Source: Branchipolynoe longqiensis
Taxonomy: Eukaryota; Annelida; Polychaeta; Phyllodocida; Polynoidae
Direction of reading: 5' to 3'
NCBI GenBank assembly: GCA_030323885.1
Contig: CM059191.1
Location: 101,852,292-101,916,291, forward strand
Length of the DNA stretch: 64,000 nt
Each line of letters opens with the position of its first letter. Within the stretch, counting starts at the first letter, position 1. Both the position numbers and the translations under genes were made by a program. This document shows positions 19,973 to 30,639 of this stretch, piece by piece. Below the pieces are notes generated by a model. The model did not search any database, was not told where the DNA came from, and saw only the letters and a list, made by a program, of their open reading frames with translations.

Positions 19973-21122
19973 ATGGATGTCCAGGCACTCCAAATACAGT
20001 TCCAGCATCAGTACAGAATTGCCCTTTATCAGCATTAGCTAGGTCTCTACCTCATGGTTCTTCTGGCGGCCCGTCTCAAGAGGAGAAGGAGGAGGCAGCG
20101 GCGGCGCACAGTGTGGGTCAGACCCCGGATTGGGAGGTGGCCACAATTTGGCTTGTATGACAAGCTAATGGTCGAGCTCCGCAGTGAGGACACTGCGTCG
20201 TTCGTGAACTTCATGTGGATGCCTCCCCAGTTGTTCGACAAGATTGTGGCGCGACTGGGACCGAGGATTTTTTTTAAACGCACCACATTCCGGGTGCCGC
20301 TCGAGCCTGCGCTGAAGATCACACTTAGTCTGGGGCACCTGGCATCTGGCACCAAATACTGTTCCATGAAGTTTGGGTCCCCCACAACACTCAGTCGCTC
20401 ATAGTGCGTAAAGTCTGTCAGGCCATCGTCAACGAGTACATTGACGATGTCATGATGTGTCTGACGACTCCAGAAGGATGGCATGCCATCACGGACCTAT
20501 TCTTAGAGAAGTGGAACTTCCCCTATACCTGTGGCACTCTAGATGGGAAGCACATCGCCTGCCGGTGCCCTCCAAAGAGTGGGTCGCTCTACTACAACTA
20601 CAAGGGGTTTTACTCCGTGGTCCTCTTGGCACTAGTAGACTTGGACTACAAGTCTATCTGGGCAGATCTTCGGGGTTTGGGCTCCGCGTCTGATGCCCAG
20701 ATCTACAACGACTCCGAGCTGAAGGCAGGCACTGAAGGTGGTACCTTCGGCTTTCCGGACCCTGAACCGATCGTGGACGCCAGAATGATGTGCCATATTT
20801 TCTCATCGGTGACGATGCCTTCGCCCTGTGGCCGACCATGATGAAGCCGTACGGCAGGAGGGGGTTGAACAATGAGGAGCGACTGTTCAACTACCGGCTG
20901 TCCCGAGCTAGGAGAATGGTGGAGAATGCCTTTGGCATTCTAGCCAACCACTTCCAAGTGCTGCTGACCACTATGCAGCATTACCCCTCCACTGTGAAGG
21001 TCATCGTCAATGCGTGCATGGTTCTGCACAACCTCATCAGGATGCGCGACCCAGCGCTAAAGAACTTCCAGCTGGATCGTCCCGAGACTGGCACCAACAA
21101 CTTTGTCCCCGGAGCGTTGTGA
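19973..21122 (+). pseudogene. PIF/Harbinger transposase (HARBI1-like), broken
   Basis: The protein can be followed through three phases. A candidate ATG at 19973 (MDVQALQIQF) is followed by a frame change before 20054. A piece with a basic stretch, MWMPPQLFDKI and HLASGTKYCSMKFG ends at a TAG (20402). A phase shift leads into CGTLDGKHIACRCPP with a catalytic Asp, then YYNYKGFYSVVLLALVDLDY with the second Asp. Another shift near 20790 leads to FLIGDDAFALWPTMMKPY, RLSRARRMVENAFGILANHF with the catalytic Glu, and VLHNLIRMRD. Order and motifs are those of the DDE nuclease of PIF/Harbinger elements. At least three lesions make it inactive. Confidence 0.8.
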
Positions 21123-22089
21123 GAGGGCCAAAACCTGCCAGACATTGACATTCTACCTAACCCCAACACTGCGTCCAAGCTAGGAAAGGAGTGGCACAAT
21201 CTACTTAAAGACTGGGTCATCTCGCCTGCTACAGTGTCATGGCAAGACAGCATGATCTGACAAAACATTGTATCTGTATGTATGCACTGTGTATGTGTAC
21301 TGTTATGATCTATTTTTGAAAACTTATGTGCTTTTCTTTACACTGTCCAGTTATTGCTTATTTACATGTCTGTTATGTTGTGACATGTCTACTGTTATAT
21401 GAGATGGTAATATGTTTATATGTATATTAAAATAAACGATATCATTTTTTAGATGTCAAAACACAATTTACATGTATGTTATATTCGTTCGATCCCTAAT
21501 TAAAGTTATCTAGTTAATGTATTTGTAATGAATTTGCTCTGGCATACGCTAACACCTAAATGAATTAAACTTTTGAAAGCATAACCAGTGTATTTACGTA
21601 CATACTAAGAACCCACGGAAAAAGAGGGTGAGAGACAGGGACAGAAAGGGGGAGAGGAGAGAGAGAGAGGGAGGGACAGAGAGGGAGGGAGGGAGAGAGA
21701 GGGAGAGAGAGGGAGGGAGGGAGAGAGTGGGTGGGAGAGAGAGGGAGAGAGAGAGGGAGAGGGGAAGAAAGGGTAAGAGAGGGTAGAGACTTGTGTCCTT
21801 AATATTCATAATAATTATTCTTTACTTTCAATTTTCAATTTTACTTTAATTGTACTTTAATTTATAACGATTACATTATGGCATGCCATTATTGAACGCG
21901 GACACAGAAATTCTAGTTTACAATATATTTATTTATACAAGACATTTTGACACATATATACATATATACATATGTACATACAAACATACAAAGATAAACA
22001 ATACAACATAACATTTTACTTAAAATACAAATTATAGCTACGTATCTACATATCTACACATATATACACATATCTACAAATATTTACAA
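21123..22089. other. Harbinger interior: GA-rich and AT-rich simple sequence
   Basis: 3' flank of the transposase with AATAAACG at 21431. A GAGAGGGA-type purine tract spans 21620-21785 and ACATATATAC simple sequence spans 21945-22085. No gene. Confidence 0.7.
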
Positions 22090-22500
22090 TCACTTGTCAT
22101 GCGTCCCGTTGGAGCCCGCCTCAGCTGGTGACATGGTGGCTGACGGGGGGAAGAGGTCCAAGTTGGAGACCCCCAAGATCCTGAGATCCCTGACAGCCCC
22201 GACAAGTTCAATAGTCCGTCGGATGTGGGGCTGGCCGACTCTGACAAAGTTCCTGGGGTGGGGGCGACTCATATGGGAGTTGAAGTGCCCACGGCACCAG
22301 CACTGGAAGTCGACGGCCAGGCCACACCGACAGTGGCTGCACCACCTGGGTGGGAAACGAGTCCTGGAGAGGCCCTGGTGTGGCCCGCCATGCCGAGTGT
22401 CCGGAGTTGGGCAGGCGGCTGCGGCATCACCACAGACGGCCGTTGGACCAACTGAGGCTGAGGCGGGACCAGCTCATGATGGCTGTATGGACACAGGTTA
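22090..22500 (-). pseudogene. C-terminal part of Harbinger second protein
   Basis: On minus a frame ends at a stop near 22090 (TDK-like end SNGTHDK). It has a Pro/Gln-rich composition (PPQPQLVQRPSVVMPQPPAQ) that continues the composition of the piece at 25110-25700 across the LINE insertion. There is a phase change inside. In Harbinger elements the second gene encodes a Myb/SANT-like DNA-binding partner of the transposase. The Myb domain itself is not visible here, so this is assignment by position. Confidence 0.4.
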
Positions 22501-25110
22501 AACAAATAAATAAATAAACGAGCAAAAACAAATATGTCATAAGAAAACAAGATGTAATTGAAAATGAAGAGCAGGAGAAAGCATAAGAGCTCTCCCAGCA
22601 GGTAAGGAGGAGGTGCAAAAAACATTGCAATGCACAGCTTGCTCCACTTCCGCCCACACTAGATTAAAAGACAACAAACCGTCAACCCACAAAACAAGGC
22701 ATGGAAAGAGAGCAGCACGATATGGCATTGGCATGATGGATGGTATACACTACAATGAGGAATATGCCAGATATGTCAGTTCCAGGCTGTCAAAAAGCAT
22801 CACGGAGAACTGGAAAGAGCACCAGGGCTCCAAAACATAAGTATCACAAACTTTGATGAATTTCACTAACCAAACCCTAAATCATAATTATAATCAGGTA
22901 CAATTAATACACACTTTAATGTTCATGTCTTCCTCTATGCGCACAGGTAAAAGTAAAAGTAATGGAGGTATGCATGACTATCTATCAAAAGGGGCCATGT
23001 GTGCTGTATGCACCAGCACATACACCCCGAATCCATCAATCACTAAGCCAAAATAAAATCAAAATAAAATCAAAAACTCGCGAAATGAAGCAACCACTAT
23101 CCTAAAAATATTATTTAAAGTAAAATAAATATGGTAGAAGAGATTGAATGCAAACTGGGAAGGGGCAGACACTTTGGGAAAACAGATCAGGAACTGTGGA
23201 GAACGAAATCCCCACCTGCAAAACAGATATGATAGAAGGAAAAACATTAATAAATGACATAGACACGAATAAACCAAGTGGAATAGATGAAATACCAACC
23301 AGAATACTGAAAGAGGCACTCCAAGCCATCCCGGCCACCATAGTAGACCTATTCAACATCTCCTTTGAGCAGGGGCGTTTTATCTCACCCTGGAAAATGG
23401 AAACCATCACCCCCATTCACAAAGGTGGAGCCAAACAAAACATGGGAAACTACAGGCCAATATCTATTCTTCAAACCCCAGGCAAGCTCATTGAAAAAGT
23501 GTTACATAGACACATCAATGAACACCTGGAAAAAAAACGATATACTAAACGAAAGACAAGGGGGCTTCAGGAAACTGCACTCCAAATCAAAAACAATAGC
23601 TAACCTAACAAATGACATAATGGCATCAATGAACCAAAAACAATTAGTTGGAGCCGCCTTCATTGACTTCAGCGAAGCATTTGACACAGTAGACCACAAA
23701 ATACTACTGGAAAAACTAAAAACCATGGGCATAAAATCCAACACTATGGATTGGATAAGATGCTACCTGAACAACAGGCAACAGAAAACAAAAATAAACA
23801 ATACACTATCAGACAACCAACCTGTCACATGTGGTGTACCCCAAGGGTCAGTGTTAGGGCCACTACTCTTTATAATCTATATAAATGATCTTGAAAAATG
23901 GTTGCAAACTGAATGCCTCCAACTATATGCAGATGACACAGTCATATACGCAAATGGCACCACAGAAGAGGAGGTAATAACTAAACTAAATAAACTCCTA
24001 CTAAAACTAGATGAGTGGTGTGAGTCCAACAAAATAACCATCAACACAAGCAAATCAAAAACAGTACTCTTCTCGCATAAATAAATGCCAGAAAGAAAAC
24101 TGCACTGTAAGTTAGGAAACCAAACACTAGAAAATGTAGACCATTACAAATACCTAGGCCTTGAGTTGGACAGCCAACTAAACTACAACCTATGTATAAA
24201 TAAAATTATACAAAAAGTAAACCACAAACTGTGGCTATTTGCAAAGCTAAGAGACAACATGACACAAGAAATATCAATAAAAATCTTCAAGGGCATGGTG
24301 CTCCCCTATTTTGACTATGGAGATGTAAACTACATGGGTGTGAGAAAAGAACTACTAAAAAAACTGCAAACACTGCAGAACAGAGCCCTAAAAATCTGTC
24401 TAAGAGTAAACAAGCTGCACCCCACCTATCACATACACAAAAGAACCAAAGTGAAATTACTAGAAAATAGGAGAATAATTCATTTGAAACCATTAGCATA
24501 TAGCTATAGCCAAAACATTAAACTTCTAACAAAACCACAAAGGGCTACTAGAGCAAATAATGCGCCACTACTAAAGCAGACCAGAAGCCAAATAAAAGCT
24601 CATGAGAGAAGCACGCTGGAAATGGCTGCCAAGGTGTGGAATGCCCAAACGGTAAAGGAACAACAAATTCCTGACCTAAAAACTTTCAAAAAATATCTGT
24701 GCAAAATAAGGCGAGGAAACCCCCACTAAGCTGCACTGCAAAGGGCCATGTGATATGTCACGGCCCACCAGCGGGACGCCCAATGGAAGGTAACCATGCC
24801 AAAAGTAGCCAGATAACACACCACACAGCTATGATATGTAAATAGGAGTAGGCTAGTCTAGTAATATGAGTAGAAAAAATAAATACATATATGCCAAGAA
24901 AATCCAAAAAAAACTAATATAGGCTATTAACCATACCAACCAATTATCTATCTGCTACTGAAATGCAGGCAATCAAATACCTTATCAGCAGCCACTGTGT
25001 GGTAAGATAACACCAACACTACAACTGGCCAGCATTGAAAACAAGCCTGGGTACCTGGGCTTATATGCTATGGACAGTATAAATACAGCCTCAATAAAAA
25101 AAATTAAAAA
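22500..25110 (+). mobile_element. Non-LTR retrotransposon (LINE-1 of this window), 5' truncated
   Basis: The RT-bearing LINE ends in an A-rich tail (AATAAAAAAAATTAAAAAAA, 25092-25111) and lies inside the Harbinger second gene. Short GGTT at both sides could be a target duplication. The 5' end is AT-rich with AAATAAATAAATAAA. No endonuclease domain remains, so the copy is 5' truncated. The 3' UTR is about 360 bp. Confidence 0.7.
23148..24729 (+). pseudogene. LINE reverse transcriptase, one frameshift and one stop
   Basis: RT motifs in order: NKPSGIDEIPTRILK, METITPIHKGG, NYRPISILQTPGKLIE, then a frame change at an A8 run (23530-23537). Next come FIDFSEAFDTVDHKIL, CGVPQGSVLGPLLFIIYIND and the catalytic LYADDTVIYA. 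A TAA at 24082 separates the C-terminal part (DHYKYLGLELDSQL, then ALKICLRVNKLHPTY). Except for the homopolymer slip and the single stop the frame is intact. The clade (Jockey/CR1/RTE-X-like) is not certain. Confidence 0.75.
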
Positions 25111-25700
25111 AAGGTTGAGGCATGTTGAGTGGCTGTATGGGGAGAGGTTGAGGCAGAGGTGGAGGCAGAGGCTGATGCTGAGGCTGAAGATGCGGCTGAG
25201 GCTGAGGCTGAAGATGCGGCTGAGGCTGAGGCTGAAGATGCGGCTGTGTCATATATCGCTGCACGGACTCCTGTGTCTGAGATGCCCAGGGTAATGCCGG
25301 TGGTGGCTGGTGAGTCCAATGGTGGGGTTGAGGCTGGTGTGCCTCACTTGTAGACACAGGAGCAGGTGCAGCCACATGAGCCACCGCAGGCACAGGAGCT
25401 ACAGGAGCTACAACTTGTTGGCCTTGCCCCTCCAAATGCTGCGACACCATCCTGTTGATTGGGCCACAGGTCTCCACAAACCGCTCCTCCAGCATGGTCA
25501 GGAGCATGTCGTGGACATAGGTGGCAAACACCACGCGCTGCGTCATCGCTGGTGTAGGAGGCGGCTGCATGATCTTGAGCATGTCCCCAGACTCGTTGAA
25601 CCTCTTCTGGATGGCAGCGAGGAGGTTCATGTTGTCTGGGGCTGACCGCTTCCCCTTCCCCTTACCGCCCCTCACTGGACCTCCTCCCCCGCCCCGGCCC
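25110..25700 (-). pseudogene. Harbinger second protein, N-terminal to middle part
   Basis: An open minus frame extends 25091-25846. Residues with protein character are KRSAPDNMNLLAAIQKRFNE, QRVVFATYVHDMLLTMLEER and CGPINRMVSQHLEG, followed by His/Gln/Pro repeats. Upstream of about 25700 the same frame is only the antisense of Ngaro-2 and is Gly-rich without meaning. The C-terminal repeat of QPQPHL units corresponds to a short GAGGCTGAGGCTGAAGATGC tandem repeat at 25158-25250. It is cut by the LINE at 25110 and continues at 22500. Confidence 0.45.
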
Positions 25701-25729
25701 CTACCCCCCCCATCACCGCCAGTGACCTC

Positions 25730-27480
25730 GGCGAGCCTATCGCTGATGTCGTCGACCCCGACATCCAGGACACCCTGCCCGCCGCCCCCTCCTGTGGCGC
25801 CTCCCCCCACCAATACCGCCCCACCCTCCTCTCCATCTGGCCCCATGCCTCCGGCAAGGGGTGCGCCCGATACCCCACCTTCACCCGCGCATACACAGCC
25901 ACCCGGGATGTGGGCCTACCTAATTTTTTGGCTGCCTGCATCCCCCTCCCCTCCACATATCCGCATGGCGAACCCGCCTCCGCGACTACCACGACCCCGC
26001 CCTCCTCGACCTCCTGGAGTTTGGCTTTCCCGCCAATTACTCCGCCTCTGCCCCTCCCCGCCCCACCTTCTGAAACCACCAGGAGGCCCCTGAGCACCTC
26101 ACCCACATCCAGGAATTTATCAACATCGAGCTCGCCCTCGGCGCCCTCGCTGGACCCTGGTCTCCCCCATGATGACCCGCCCCAAATCCGATCCGTACAA
26201 GAGGCGGGTCATTGTGGACCTTTCCTTCCCCCCGGGTGTGAGCGTTAAAGCCGGCTTCCCCTGCCGGGAATACCTCGGGAAGCCCCACACATACAAGCTT
26301 CCCTCCGTGGCTGACGTCGGACGCCGGCTCATCCACGAGGGCCCGGGCGCCTACACCTGGACCACGGTCATCTCCCGCGCCTACCGCCGGCCCCGGGCCG
26401 ATCCCCTCTCATGCCCTCTCTACATGATCGCCCTCGACGGTCTGACATATGTTGACCTTGCCCTGCCCTTCGGCCCTGCCCTCGGGCACGGCCTGCGACA
26501 CGTCACCTCGGCCATCGCCTTGATCCTCCGGCGTGATGGCTTCCACGCCCTCGTCTACATCGACGACTTTGTCGGGTGCAAGCGATCCTACCTGAGGGCC
26601 TGCCAGGCCTTCGATAGTTTCATCGCCCTCGTGGGCGCCCTCAGGCTCGACGTCGCCCCCAGGAAGTGTCATCCCTCCGCTGCCCGCGTCACCTGGCTAG
26701 GGTTCGCCCTGGACAGCGAGGCGATGACACTCCGAGTCGCCCCCGACAAGGTCCAGGATCTGGTCAACGCCTGTGAGGCCCGGATCGCACACCGTCAGCA
26801 GCTGCGTGCTCCCTGCCCGCAAGTTCATGAGGCGCCTCCTCTGGGTGCTCCGCAGCTGCTACGGAGCAACCTCCCTCACCCTTGGCGACGACGCCCTCCG
26901 GGATCTCAGATGGTTCGCCCTCTACGGTCGAGCTACCAACGGCCTCCATCTCCTCCGTGCCCCGGAGGTGCGTCGCCACGTCATCGAGTGCGACTCCTGC
27001 CTCTCGGGTGGGGGTGCATTCTCCAGCACGTGCTGCTATGCCCGAGGGTACTCCCCCACCTTCCGGGCGCGCTTCCCAGCCATACACAAGCTGGAGGCGG
27101 TTAACCTTGTTGTTGCCCTGTGCGCCCTCATCCCCGACGATGTTGCAGGGGCGACTGTGGTGATCAACACTGATAACATGGCCTCCACCACCTCCCTCGA
27201 GTCTGGCCGCACCCGTGACGCTACCCTCGGGACCTGCGCCTGGGAGCTCGGGCTCCTCGCTGCCGCGGGCTCCTTTATTATCACCATTGTCCAAAAGCCC
27301 GGGGCCTACCTCATCCTCACGGACGCCCTCAGCGGCGCCCACCTTACTGGCCCCTGGGCCGAGGTGGCCCGTGCTGAGGTAGCCCGCCTCGGCTTTGCTA
27401 TGTCCAGCCTGTCCATGACGACTTCTCCTTTAACCCGGGCCTCTGATGCAGGTTTCACCCCCGGGGAAGTCGCCTCTGTC
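25730..27480 (+). pseudogene. Ngaro-2 reverse transcriptase and RNase H, frameshifted
   Basis: An N-terminal RT region can be read in part before 26169 (EAPEHLTHIQEFINIELALG). The main RT piece at 26169-26800 has RRVIVDLSFPPGVSV, YMIALDGLTYVDLALPFGPA and the catalytic VYIDDFVGCKRS. A frame change near 26805 leads to RNase H at about 26830-27345, with the acidic residues in VIECDSCLSGG, HKLEAVNLVV, INTDNMASTT and ILTDALSGAH. At least two phase changes are present. RT copies the element RNA and RNase H removes it. Confidence 0.7.
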
Positions 27481-27524
27481 GATCGATTTCGCCTCACCTC
27501 CCTCATCTCCCTCGCCCCCTCGAC

Positions 27525-28397
27525 ATGGAGGAACCGCCGCCGGCAGGCGGCGACTTCGACTTCGACGTCGCCGCCTACGCTGCGTCGCTCTACACCCGGG
27601 CCCATGCCCCGGCCTCGGTACGAAATGCCCTCTCCGGCGCTCGCTCCCGGGTTGAGGCGGCCGGGAGCCTTACCTCGGGCTTCGACTCCAGCCTCACCAA
27701 AGACATCTGCCGAGGTGGCGAGCGGTCCTCCAACCACGTACCTCGCCAGGCCCCTCTCCTCACCCCGGAGTTCCTCGCCTTGGTGACCTCCCATCTCGCG
27801 GGGTCGGGCCCCTCTGCCGCCGTCCCTCGGGCCGTCCTCCTCCTCGGGTAGTACGGGATGCTGAGACAATCCAACCTGCTCTCCCCGAGTCCCGAGGGCT
27901 GGAGCGGCCCCCACACCATCACACAAACTGACCTGTGCCCCACCCCCGGGGGCCTCTGCGTCGCCATCAGGACCTCCAAGATGATCACCGGATCCTCGGG
28001 GGCGGTGGCCCTCTTCATCCCTGCCTCACCGGGCTCCGCCCTATGCCCCGTCTCTGCCTGGTTCACTGCACTCGCGCAGTGCCCTGCGCCGCCTGACGCT
28101 CCGGCCCTCGTCATGCCCTCGGGCCACCCGCTCGATCCACGGACCCTCACAGTGCTCCTCCCTGGGTCCCTTCGCGCCCGAGGCGTGTCCGCCCCCGAGA
28201 CCTACACCCTCCACAGCCTCTGGCACGGCGCCGCCCAGGCATGCCATTGGGCAGGCGTCGCCCTACCGGAAATCATGGCGCAGGCCACCTGGACCTCAGA
28301 GGCGGTGAATGCCTATATCCCACGCCTCGCCCCCTCGGCCGCACCTCGAGCCCTCTCCTCTATTTTGGTGGAGGGCTCATGGGGCTCCCCTCGTTGA
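27525..28397 (+). pseudogene. Ngaro-2 tyrosine recombinase, in-frame stop and damaged active site
   Basis: Two pieces in the same phase (27525-27851 and 27858-28397) are separated by a TAG at 27849. The first catalytic Arg lies in MLRQSNLLSPSPEGW. The expected H-x-x-R box reads YTLHSLWHGAAQACHW; in the fragment at 62 kb it reads YTLHGLRRGAAQAC. Both active-site Arg positions have therefore changed (to Trp and His), each explainable by a C-to-T or G-to-A change at CpG. The nucleophile region TWTSEAVNAYIPR is kept. Confidence 0.7.
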
Positions 28398-29041
28398 CTT
28401 TCACTAGACCCCTAGCCTCCTTATGAGCTTATTTCACATTTATCATTATACTCTATTTCACATTGTACTTGACCTGTATTATCCTGTATTATTCTCGTTT
28501 AACCTGTCATTATCCTGTATGCTATGTTGAGCGCTTATCAATAAAGTGCTCTTTTCTCCACCCCTGCCTCCGCCTCCTTCCTTGTCGCGTATCGGTCGTA
28601 CTGCTTGCATTGCGTCTGATTCGCGGCAGGGAAGGGGACCCCCCCTCCCCCCCTGCCTCTGGCGGTTACGCCGTTACGTCATCCCCGCACCTCCCTGCCC
28701 TTATAACCCTGCTGCCTCCAGCCACTCGCCCTCCAGCCTCGCCACGCGCTACTCCTCTCCAGCCATTTTCTCCACCCACCCACCCGAACTACTCACCTCA
28801 CTCCTATGGGGTGGAGGGCCCATCGGACCCCCCCCCCCTCGCTGACTTTCACTAGTCCCCTAGCCTCCTTATGAGCTTATTTATCATTTATCATTTTACT
28901 CTATTTCACATTGTACTTGACCTGTATTATCCTGTATTATTCTCATTTAACCTCTCATTATCCTGTATGCTATGTTGAGCGCTTATCAATGAAGTGCTCT
29001 TTTCTCCACCCCTGCCTCCACCTCCTTCCTTGTCGCGTATC
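28390..29041 (+). repeat. Ngaro-2 split direct repeats B1-A2-B2
   Basis: Two 204-bp units run from CTCG-TGACTTTCACTAG to CCTTGTCGCGTATC and flank a 244-bp GC-rich A2 region. Both contain GCGCTTATCAATAAAGTGCT or its variant with ATGAAG. The first unit starts at the recombinase stop codon. The matching A1 unit at the 5' end was not found. Confidence 0.8.
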
Positions 29042-29782
29042 AGGATATGGTGCAATTAATGCAGCAAGATGTGCGCTTTCAATTATTCTATCAAGAATAG
29101 ATGGACAAACGATTGGAAAACATCAGTTGGTACACTGGTTCATTAGATCGGTGTATGAAAGAAACCCACCCAAACCCAAACATAATAGGTTTTGGGATGT
29201 GTCGATAGTATTTAATTTATTCAAGTCATGGTCTAGCAATAGACATTTATCACTGAAGGAACTAGGATTTAAGTTAGCAGTGTTATTACTGCTAGTGACA
29301 GGACACAGAGGCCAAACGATTGTGGCACTCTCACTGGATGGACTATAAATAGATAAGGATGAAGCAACAATCGATTTAGAGACATTACTAAAGTCGAATC
29401 GCACAGGGGACCCACTGTCCACAGTACATGTAAATAGTTTTCCGGAAGATAAACGGATATGTGTAGTTTCAGCCATTAGGGCATATATATCCAAGTCATG
29501 CAGAATTAGGAATTCCAGACAGCTACAATTCAGCTTTATTAAACCACATGAAGCTATCTCGAGAGACACACTCACAAGATGGACCATCAAGGTGCTTAAA
29601 CATGCAGGAGTCAATATGAGATGCTATGCATCCCACTCAACGCATGGAGCCATGGTTTCCAAGGCAAGACAATTAGGAATCTCGGTAAAGAGAATCCTTG
29701 CACATGCTGGGTGGAAGACAGCTAGATCGTTTGCAAAACATTACAACAAACAAAGCCAAGCGGCCTGGCGACTCGCCAACTA
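29042..29782 (+). pseudogene. DIRS-2 tyrosine recombinase, truncated, with stop and active-site change
   Basis: Begins abruptly with GYGAINAARCALSIILSRID, corresponding to about residue 115 of the DIRS-1 recombinase. It runs to the end (FAKHYNKQSQ) with high similarity to DIRS-1. A TAA interrupts at 29346 after VTGHRGQTIVALSLDGL. The H-x-x-R box is SHSTHGAMVSKARQ, with His in place of the second catalytic Arg. Trp and Tyr (AHAGWKTARS, KHYNK) are kept. Confidence 0.8.
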
Positions 29783-29879
29783 AAGAAAGGTGAGAAACAA
29801 AATAAAAAAAGATTTTACTAAAATAATATAGTATGATTACAACATTAAAGAATAAAAGGATAACAAAAAATGAGATTAC

Positions 29880-30105
29880 ATCAAATTCTCCCTGGGCTAT
29901 GAGTAGCCAGAGGCGTAGTACCGGGGTAAAATAGTATAGTTATACAAATCCTACCTGGGTACAGATGACGGATAACTGGTATTTTCCCGAGGTACTGGCC
30001 TCAGATAGTTATGTGTCAGGGCCCGCCCACCCTACCCTACCATGACTATCACGTTTCGTTGGAACCAAAATGAAAACAAAACAGTATCCATATAAAGTTA
30101 AAGTG
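29880..30105 (+). repeat. DIRS-2 internal complementary region, right end truncated
   Basis: TTCTCCCTGGGCTATGAGTA followed by the complement of the 17221 left end, then CCTACCTGGGTACAGATGA and GGGCCCGCCCACCCTACC, parallels 16421-16560 of DIRS-1. The right terminal repeat expected about 100 bp further on is absent. Confidence 0.65.
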
Positions 30106-30149
30106 GCGAGCTATACCTCGTCGGGAAAACAAACAAACTCAGAATAGTT

Positions 30150-30293
30150 CAGATTTGTGCCACAGGGTGGTGCATGCTTAGTACTGAACTTTTCCACTTG
30201 GTGGTGTAGAGTGACCTAGATCAGATTTGTGCCCCAGGGTAGTGCATGCTTAGTACTGAACTTTTCCAATTGGTGGTGTCGAGTGACCTAGAT
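30150..30293. repeat. 72-bp tandem duplication
   Basis: Two adjacent units starting CAGATTTGTGCC and ending GTGACCTAGAT differ at a handful of positions. Confidence 0.85.
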
Positions 30294-30514
30294 TGGTCAT
30301 GTGGCAGCTGTTGTTGTGAAAATGGCTGGGTCAGTGGAGAGAAGGGAGGGTAAAACTGAGGTATTTTCAATTGTCTTTAGAGTAGTTCAAACAGGAAATA
30401 TATTTGCTTTAATTAAAAATATATGTTAGTACAATCATTGCATTATTCAATGAGAAACACATATAGATGAAAAACGTTTTTTTGTTGTTGAATGTAAAAG
30501 GGTTTTGGAGTGTA

Positions 30515-30586
30515 TGGGGGTTTGAACCCACACCACCAAACAATTTCAGATTACAAGTTCAACACCCTAACCACGAGGCCACAGAG
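30515..30586 (-). mobile_element. tRNA-like SINE head (minus)
   Basis: Read on minus, TGTGGCCTCGTGGTTAGGG resembles box A and GTGGGTTCAAACCC resembles box B at tRNA spacing. The arms do not pair well enough for a functional tRNA. No long body is recognised. Confidence 0.5.
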
Positions 30587-30639
30587 ACCACACACACATC
30601 ATTACTAGTCTCAGTTCAGGCTATTTGTGTATAGGACGT

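Larger units (their letters stand above)
19505..25700 (+). mobile_element. PIF/Harbinger DNA transposon, degenerate, with LINE insertion
   Basis: The element holds a broken DDE_4-type transposase on plus (19973-21122) and, on minus, fragments of a second protein (22090-22500 and 25110-25700), which fits the two-gene organisation of Harbinger elements. A LINE (22500-25110) splits the second gene. The left end is near CACTATGGCGTATGGC. The right end is not visible because Ngaro-2 follows. Boundaries are approximate. Confidence 0.65.
25700..29041 (+). mobile_element. GC-rich Ngaro-like YR retroelement (Ngaro-2)
   Basis: The order is RT, RNase H and tyrosine recombinase, followed by split direct repeats B1 (28390-28593), A2 (28594-28837) and B2 (28838-29041). 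The 5' end with the A1 repeat and Gag is missing. Composition is strikingly GC-rich against an AT-rich neighbourhood, which marks it as a distinct lineage. A fragment of the same family is at 62022-62460. Confidence 0.75.
17221..30105 (+). mobile_element. Second DIRS element (DIRS-2), fragments interrupted by other elements
   Basis: Three segments belong together in order and orientation. 17221-17470 is a left end (ACCTCGGTACTAGACCTCTG) and leader. 19363-19500 is leader with the GCCGAACGGAGAGATG box also seen in DIRS-1. 29042-30105 is recombinase plus internal complementary region. The left end is complementary to CAGAGGCGTAGTACCGGGGT at 29910-29929, linking both ends to one subfamily. Gag, RT and RNase H are missing, probably deleted. 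Intervening DNA consists of a TTAA MITE, a Harbinger element and Ngaro-2. That it was once a single insertion is inference. Confidence 0.6.

Noticed and set aside
25521..26093. Plus-strand Pro-rich 190-codon frame as a gene
   Set aside because: It spans the Harbinger/Ngaro-2 junction and gains its openness from GC-rich sequence. The real readings are in other phases.
26037..28247. Minus-strand Gly/Glu-rich frames opposite Ngaro-2 (up to 206 codons)
   Set aside because: Antisense shadows of GC-rich RT, RNase H and YR coding sequence.
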